Position numbers and translations under genes: made by a program
The notes under the pieces: model-generated
Database searches by the model: none
What the model was told of the DNA's origin: nothing
The model's input: only the letters and a program-made list of their open reading frames with translations
From: an uncultured bacterium
GTDB lineage: Bacteria > Verrucomicrobiota > Kiritimatiellia > CAIKKV01
Length of the DNA: 10,866 nt
Assembly: GCA_903828035.1 (NCBI GenBank)
Contig: CAIKKV010000640.1
Location: forward strand, 1 to 10,866
Direction of reading: 5' to 3'
Part shown: positions 7,841 through 10,866 of the stretch, piece after piece
Layout of the letters: each line of letters starts with the position of its first letter
Numbering within the stretch: the first letter of the stretch is position 1

Positions 7841-8052
7841 CGCCTCAATCATTCTTCGGGCAATCCATGGTCTTTCTTTTGGTATGGCACACGGACGGCA
7901 CGTTGGTGTAGCCGCGCCTGATAAGGCGTGGACAGGCGCAAGGAAGGCGGTTTTGTTGCCGGTTGTGCTGGGTGCGGCGTTCCGGCCACTCTCCTCGGCG
8001 GGCTTTTGGTCGCCGGGCCTAGCTTACGATTAAGCGACATCCTTCGGCATCA

Positions 8053-8081
8053 TTGACCGGACGGGGGCGGCGTGGCATAGT
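8053..8081 (+). promoter_or_regulatory. Candidate sigma70-like promoter of deoC
   Basis: There is a -35 box TTGACC (8053-8058, 5 of 6), a 17-base GC-rich spacer and a -10 box CATAGT (8076-8081, 4 of 6). Transcription would begin near 8088, only about 18 bases before the ATG and just ahead of the GGGAGG ribosome binding site. I see no DeoR-type operator with confidence. Confidence 0.45.
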
Positions 8082-8105
8082 GAAGAGGAAGAAAGGGAGG
8101 CTCCC

Positions 8106-8777
8106 ATGTTCGCACCGCCCGCCGACTCCGCCCGCGCCGTGATCCCCTTGATCGATCACACCTTGCTCAAGCCCGAGGCCACCGCGCTCCAGATCGGCCG
8201 CCTCTGCGACGAGGCCCTGTTCTACGGCTTCGCCACCGTTTGCGTGCTGCCCTGGTGGCTGCCCGAAATCGTCAAGCGCCTGCAGGGGTCCGCCGTCAAG
8301 CCCGGCACCGTGGCCGGCTTCCCCCTGGGCGCCTACCAGCCCGCCATGAAGGCCGCCGAAACCGAGCTGTATGTCGAAATGGGAGCCCGGGAAGTCGACA
8401 TGGTGATGGCGGTGGGCGCGTTCAAGGACCTCGACTACCCCGCCGTGGAAAAGGATATCGCGGGCGTGGTGCGGGCGGCGGGCGCGCGCGCCGCCGTCAA
8501 GGTGATCCTCGAGACGACGCTCCTGACCCCCGCCGAAATCATCGACGCCACGCGCCTGGCGCTCCAGGCCGGCGCGGCGTTCGTGAAAACATCCACCGGC
8601 TTTTTCGGCGGCGCCACGGTCGACGCCGTGCGCCTGATGCGGGAAACGGCCGGCCCCGGCGCGGGCGTCAAGGCCAGCGGCGGGATCCGCAACCTGGCCG
8701 AGGCGCAAGCCCTGGTCCGGGCCGGCGCCAACCGCATCGGCACCAGCGCCGGCGTGGCCATTGCCATGGGCACATAG
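8106..8777 (+). CDS. deoC: Deoxyribose-phosphate aldolase
   Basis: This class I aldolase cleaves 2-deoxyribose 5-phosphate to glyceraldehyde 3-phosphate and acetaldehyde in deoxynucleoside breakdown, and is cytoplasmic. The product is 223 residues, typical of the short bacterial form, with a complete TIM-barrel pattern. IDHTLLKPEA (residues 16-25) is the first-strand signature. EVDMVMAVGAFK (from 96) carries the catalytic-site Asp98. KVILETTLLT follows. FVKTSTGFFGG contains Lys161, the expected Schiff-base lysine, and VKASGGIR contains Lys189, the second conserved lysine. GGGAGG lies five bases before the ATG. The gene is not next to other deo genes in the window. Downstream it faces ileS tail to tail, separated by two structured repeats, the first of which begins inside the deoC stop codon. 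All key residues are present, so it should be active. Confidence 0.95.
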   Translation: MFAPPADSARAVIPLIDHTLLKPEATALQIGRLCDEALFYGFATVCVLPWWLPEIVKRLQGSAVKPGTVAGFPLGAYQPAMKAAETELYVEMGAREVDMVMAVGAFKDLDYPAVEKDIAGVVRAAGARAAVKVILETTLLTPAEIIDATRLALQAGAAFVKTSTGFFGGATVDAVRLMRETAGPGAGVKASGGIRNLAEAQALVRAGANRIGTSAGVAIAMGT

Positions 8778-8802
8778 GACCTATAGGCCTTATAGGTCCT
8801 AT
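8774..8802. repeat. Perfect palindrome built from a 9-base tandem, overlapping the deoC stop
   Basis: ATAGGACCTATA (8774-8785) and TATAGGTCCTAT (8791-8802) are exact reverse complements around a five-base loop GGCCT. The same stretch can be read as about three copies of a 9-base unit of form TATAGGNCY. The left arm starts one base before the TAG stop codon (8775-8777) of deoC. No T-run follows, so it is not a standard intrinsic terminator, although the hairpin in the deoC mRNA could stop or protect its 3' end. Confidence 0.8.
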
Positions 8803-8815
8803 GGCTAGCGGAAGT

Positions 8816-8894
8816 GGGAGGGCCGGGGTACACCCCGGCCTCACTGCAGGCGCGTTGCGTGCACGTTAAGGCCGGGGTAGAACCCGGCCCTCCC
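8816..8894. repeat. GC-rich nested palindrome between convergent deoC and ileS
   Basis: The outer arms GGGAGGGCCGGG (8816-8827) and CCCGGCCCTCCC (8883-8894) are exact reverse complements. Inside each end is a separate hairpin: GGCCGGGG with loop TACA and CCCCGGCC (8821-8840), and GGCCGGG with loop GTAGAA and CCCGGCC (8870-8889). The two GGCCGGGGTA segments are also direct repeats. The element can fold as one long stem or as two short ones. It may act as a bidirectional transcription barrier between the facing genes, or be an inserted REP-type unit. There is no T-tract. Confidence 0.75.
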
Positions 8895-8900
8895 GGTTCC

Positions 8901-10865
8901 TCACCGGCTCAGCTCAATCCGGCAGGGCAGGCCGTTCAAGTCGGTTTCGGCGCCCTCCTCCACCGGAAGCTCGGCCACGAACTCGCAGGCGAGCGTCAGC
9001 GTCTCCTGCTTCACATAGTCGGCGTGCGCCTCGAAGGCCTGGCGCACCCGCGGATCGGCCGCGCAGCGCAGGCGGATGCGGTCCGTCACGTTCAGGTCCG
9101 CCGCCTTGCGCATGGTCTGGACCCTGTTGACGAACTCGCGGGCGAGGCCCTCCAGCACCAGCGCGTCGCTGAGCTGCGTCTCCAGCCCCACCACGATGCC
9201 GCTCTCCGAGGCCACGACGAGCCCCTTCAGGGGCGTATGCTCGATCACCACATCCTCGGGGCCCACCGCAACGGCCTCGCCGTCGATCAGGATCGACACG
9301 GTCCCGCCGGCCGCCAGGCACTCCATGTCTTCGGGGCCGAGCTTCTGCAGCGCGGGCATCGCCTTCTTGACCTTGGGGCCCAGCCGCGGGCCGAGCCGGC
9401 TGAACTGCGGCTTGCATGACATCGAGGCCAGCGTGTTTTCGCGGTCCGAAAACGCCACTTCCTTCACATTCAACTCCTCGGCCAGAAGATCTTTCAATCC
9501 GGCCAGCGCCTCCACGACGGCGGGCCGCCGGCAGACGACATGCAGCTTCGCCAGGGGCTGGCGGACCTTCAGGTCGTGCTCCGCCCGCAGCTGCCGGCCC
9601 ATGCGGACCACGGCCATGGCCCAGGCCATCTTCTCCTCCAGCGCGGCGTCGCGGCCCGCCTCGTCCGCCGCCGGGAAATCGCACAGATGCACGGACTCCG
9701 GCATCTCCGCCGTCCTCAGGGCGCGGAAGAGCGTCTCGCTGATGAACGGGACGAAGGGCGCCGCCACCTTGGAAAGCTCCAGCAGGCAGTGGTAGAGCGT
9801 GCGGTAGGCGTGGATCTTGTCCGCGTCGTCCTGGCTCTTCCAGAAGCGCCGCCGGCTCCGGCGGATGTACCAGTTCGTCAGGTCCTCGATGAACTGCACG
9901 AACGGCCGGACGGCCTTCTGCAGCTCATAGGCGTCCATGGCGGCCGTCACATCCCGGATGAGGGTGTTCAGCGAGCTCAGGATCCAGCGGTCGAGCAGGT
10001 TCGGGCTGCCCGCGGGCGCCGCGGCGCCCGGCTCCCACTTGTCGATTTCCGCATAGGTGGCGAAGAAGCTGTAGGCGTTCCAGAGCGGGATCAGGATGTC
10101 GCGCATGACCTGCTTGACGCCCTCCTCCGAGAAGCGCAGGTCCTCCCCGCGCACCACGGGCGAGCCGAGCAGGTAGAGGCGCAGCGCGTCGGCCCCGTAG
10201 GCCTCCACCACGTGCAGCGGGTCGGGGTAGTTCTTCAGCCGCTTGCTCATCTTGCGGCCGTCCTCCGCCAGCACGAGGCCGTTCACCACGACGTTCCTGA
10301 AAGCGGGACGTTCGAAAAGCGCGGTGGACAGCACCATGAGCGTGTAGAACCAGCCGCGGGTCTGGTCGAGCCCCTCGGCGATGAAGTCGGCCGGGAAGTG
10401 CTCCTCGAAGTGCGCCTTGTTCTCGAAGGGGTAGTGCGCCTGGGCGTAGGGCATGGCCCCGCTCTCGAACCAGCAGTCCAGCACCTCGGGAATGCGCTTG
10501 AGCGTCCCGTTGCCGGAGGGCGCCGGGATCTCGAGCAGGTCGATGAAATGCTTGTGCAGATCGGTCACCTTCGCGCCGGTCAGCTTTTCCAGCTCGGCGA
10601 TGGAGCCGATGCAGACGCGCTCGGTGCCGTCCTCGTTCTGCCAGACCGGCAGCGGCGTGCCCCAGTAGCGGTTGCGGGAGATGGCCCAGTCGCGCGCGTT
10701 CTCCCGCCAGCGGCCGAAGCGGCCGTCGCGCAGGTGATCCGGCACCCACCCCACCTGGCGGTTGTTCGCCATCATGCGGTCGCGGATCGACTCGACCTTG
10801 ACGAACCAGGTGGAAATGGCGCGGTAGAGCAGCGGGGTGTCGCACCGCCAGCAGTGCGGATAGCT
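8901..10865 (-). CDS. ileS: Isoleucyl-tRNA synthetase, eukaryote-like type (IleS2), partial at right edge
   Basis: The enzyme charges tRNA-Ile with isoleucine in the cytoplasm. The reading frame is open from the right edge (10865) to the stop TGA at 8903-8901, giving the last 654 residues. Full family members are about 1000-1050 residues, so the HIGH motif and most of the editing domain lie outside. The first residues, YPHCWRCDTPLLYRA, are the conserved stretch just after the editing domain. The KMSKS loop appears as KMSKRLKNYPDP (at about 10253-10220). The anticodon-binding region follows with PLWNAYSFF and NWYIRRSRRRFW. The C-terminal part has MSCKPQFSRLGPRLG and lacks the terminal zinc finger of the classical bacterial enzyme. 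KMSKRLKNYPDP and this tail indicate the eukaryote-like class, which is known to be poorly inhibited by mupirocin. The internal ATG at 10775 is not the start. No regulatory sequence is visible, since the 5' end is missing. Confidence 0.93.
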   Translation of the reverse strand, partial: SYPHCWRCDTPLLYRAISTWFVKVESIRDRMMANNRQVGWVPDHLRDGRFGRWRENARDWAISRNRYWGTPLPVWQNEDGTERVCIGSIAELEKLTGAKVTDLHKHFIDLLEIPAPSGNGTLKRIPEVLDCWFESGAMPYAQAHYPFENKAHFEEHFPADFIAEGLDQTRGWFYTLMVLSTALFERPAFRNVVVNGLVLAEDGRKMSKRLKNYPDPLHVVEAYGADALRLYLLGSPVVRGEDLRFSEEGVKQVMRDILIPLWNAYSFFATYAEIDKWEPGAAAPAGSPNLLDRWILSSLNTLIRDVTAAMDAYELQKAVRPFVQFIEDLTNWYIRRSRRRFWKSQDDADKIHAYRTLYHCLLELSKVAAPFVPFISETLFRALRTAEMPESVHLCDFPAADEAGRDAALEEKMAWAMAVVRMGRQLRAEHDLKVRQPLAKLHVVCRRPAVVEALAGLKDLLAEELNVKEVAFSDRENTLASMSCKPQFSRLGPRLGPKVKKAMPALQKLGPEDMECLAAGGTVSILIDGEAVAVGPEDVVIEHTPLKGLVVASESGIVVGLETQLSDALVLEGLAREFVNRVQTMRKAADLNVTDRIRLRCAADPRVRQAFEAHADYVKQETLTLACEFVAELPVEEGAETDLNGLPCRIELSR

Positions 10866-10866
10866 G

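Larger units (their letters stand above)
7775..8105. other. Divergent intergenic region between amrS and deoC (331 bases)
   Basis: The region carries the amrS promoter at 7812-7840 and a candidate deoC promoter at 8053-8081. Between them is a small hairpin at 7913-7930: a seven-base stem with one G-T pair and a GATA loop. The small open frames crossing the region have no good ribosome binding site and overlap the promoters. I see no tRNA, leader peptide or riboswitch fold. Confidence 0.6.

Noticed and set aside
7034..7921. Plus-strand open frame (295 codons)
   Set aside because: It lies opposite the radical SAM gene and its promoter. The cysteine motifs on the other strand are decisive.
8019..8708. 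Minus-strand open frame (229 codons) opposite deoC
   Set aside because: deoC has all catalytic residues and a good ribosome binding site. The opposite frame is a Gly/His/Asp-rich shadow.
8774..8894. Intrinsic terminator call for deoC or ileS
   Set aside because: Strong stems are present, but neither strand has a run of T after them, so only a general barrier role can be suggested.

Overview
The window looks like a chromosomal segment of a Gram-negative bacterium, most plausibly of the Verrucomicrobia/Kiritimatiellae side of the PVC group. That assignment is inference. It rests on an exported giant with divergent InlB-like modules and DTDxDGxxD calcium-type repeats, a eukaryote-like (IleS2-type) isoleucyl-tRNA synthetase, a membrane-anchored PpiD/SurA-like chaperone, and REP-like palindromes between genes. 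No phage, plasmid, CRISPR or transposase gene is visible.

Layout. (1) Positions 1-4576, minus strand: a two-gene unit with its own promoter. It encodes a small exported helical protein (205 aa), then, one base after its stop codon, a secreted protein of at least 1319 residues that runs off the left edge. The giant has six beta-type modules followed by at least ten calcium-binding-type repeats. (2) Positions 4577-5056: an intergenic region with two divergent promoters and a REP/MITE-like inverted repeat. (3) Positions 5057-6769, plus strand: a PpiD/SurA-like periplasmic folding factor. It meets (4) tail to tail, 3 bases apart: 6773-7774, minus strand, the radical SAM enzyme of the AmmeMemoRadiSam group. 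Its start is reassigned here to a GTG at 7774, with a near-consensus promoter just upstream. (5) Positions 7775-8105: a divergent promoter region. (6) Positions 8106-8777, plus strand: deoxyribose-phosphate aldolase, deoC. A 9-base tandem that is also a perfect palindrome begins inside its stop codon. (7) Positions 8816-8894: a GC-rich nested palindrome. (8) Positions 8901-10865, minus strand: the C-terminal two thirds or so of isoleucyl-tRNA synthetase, cut by the right edge.

The genes to the right of about 5050 are housekeeping or metabolic (protein folding, radical chemistry, deoxynucleoside catabolism, translation) and do not form a single pathway. The left part is the least understood. 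The pairing of a small exported protein with a giant repeat protein by tight translational coupling suggests a joint role at the cell surface, but no enzymatic domain is visible in either. I did not find a clear defence system, toxin or other new molecular machine. The best candidates for novelty are this secreted pair and the three families of intergenic palindromes.
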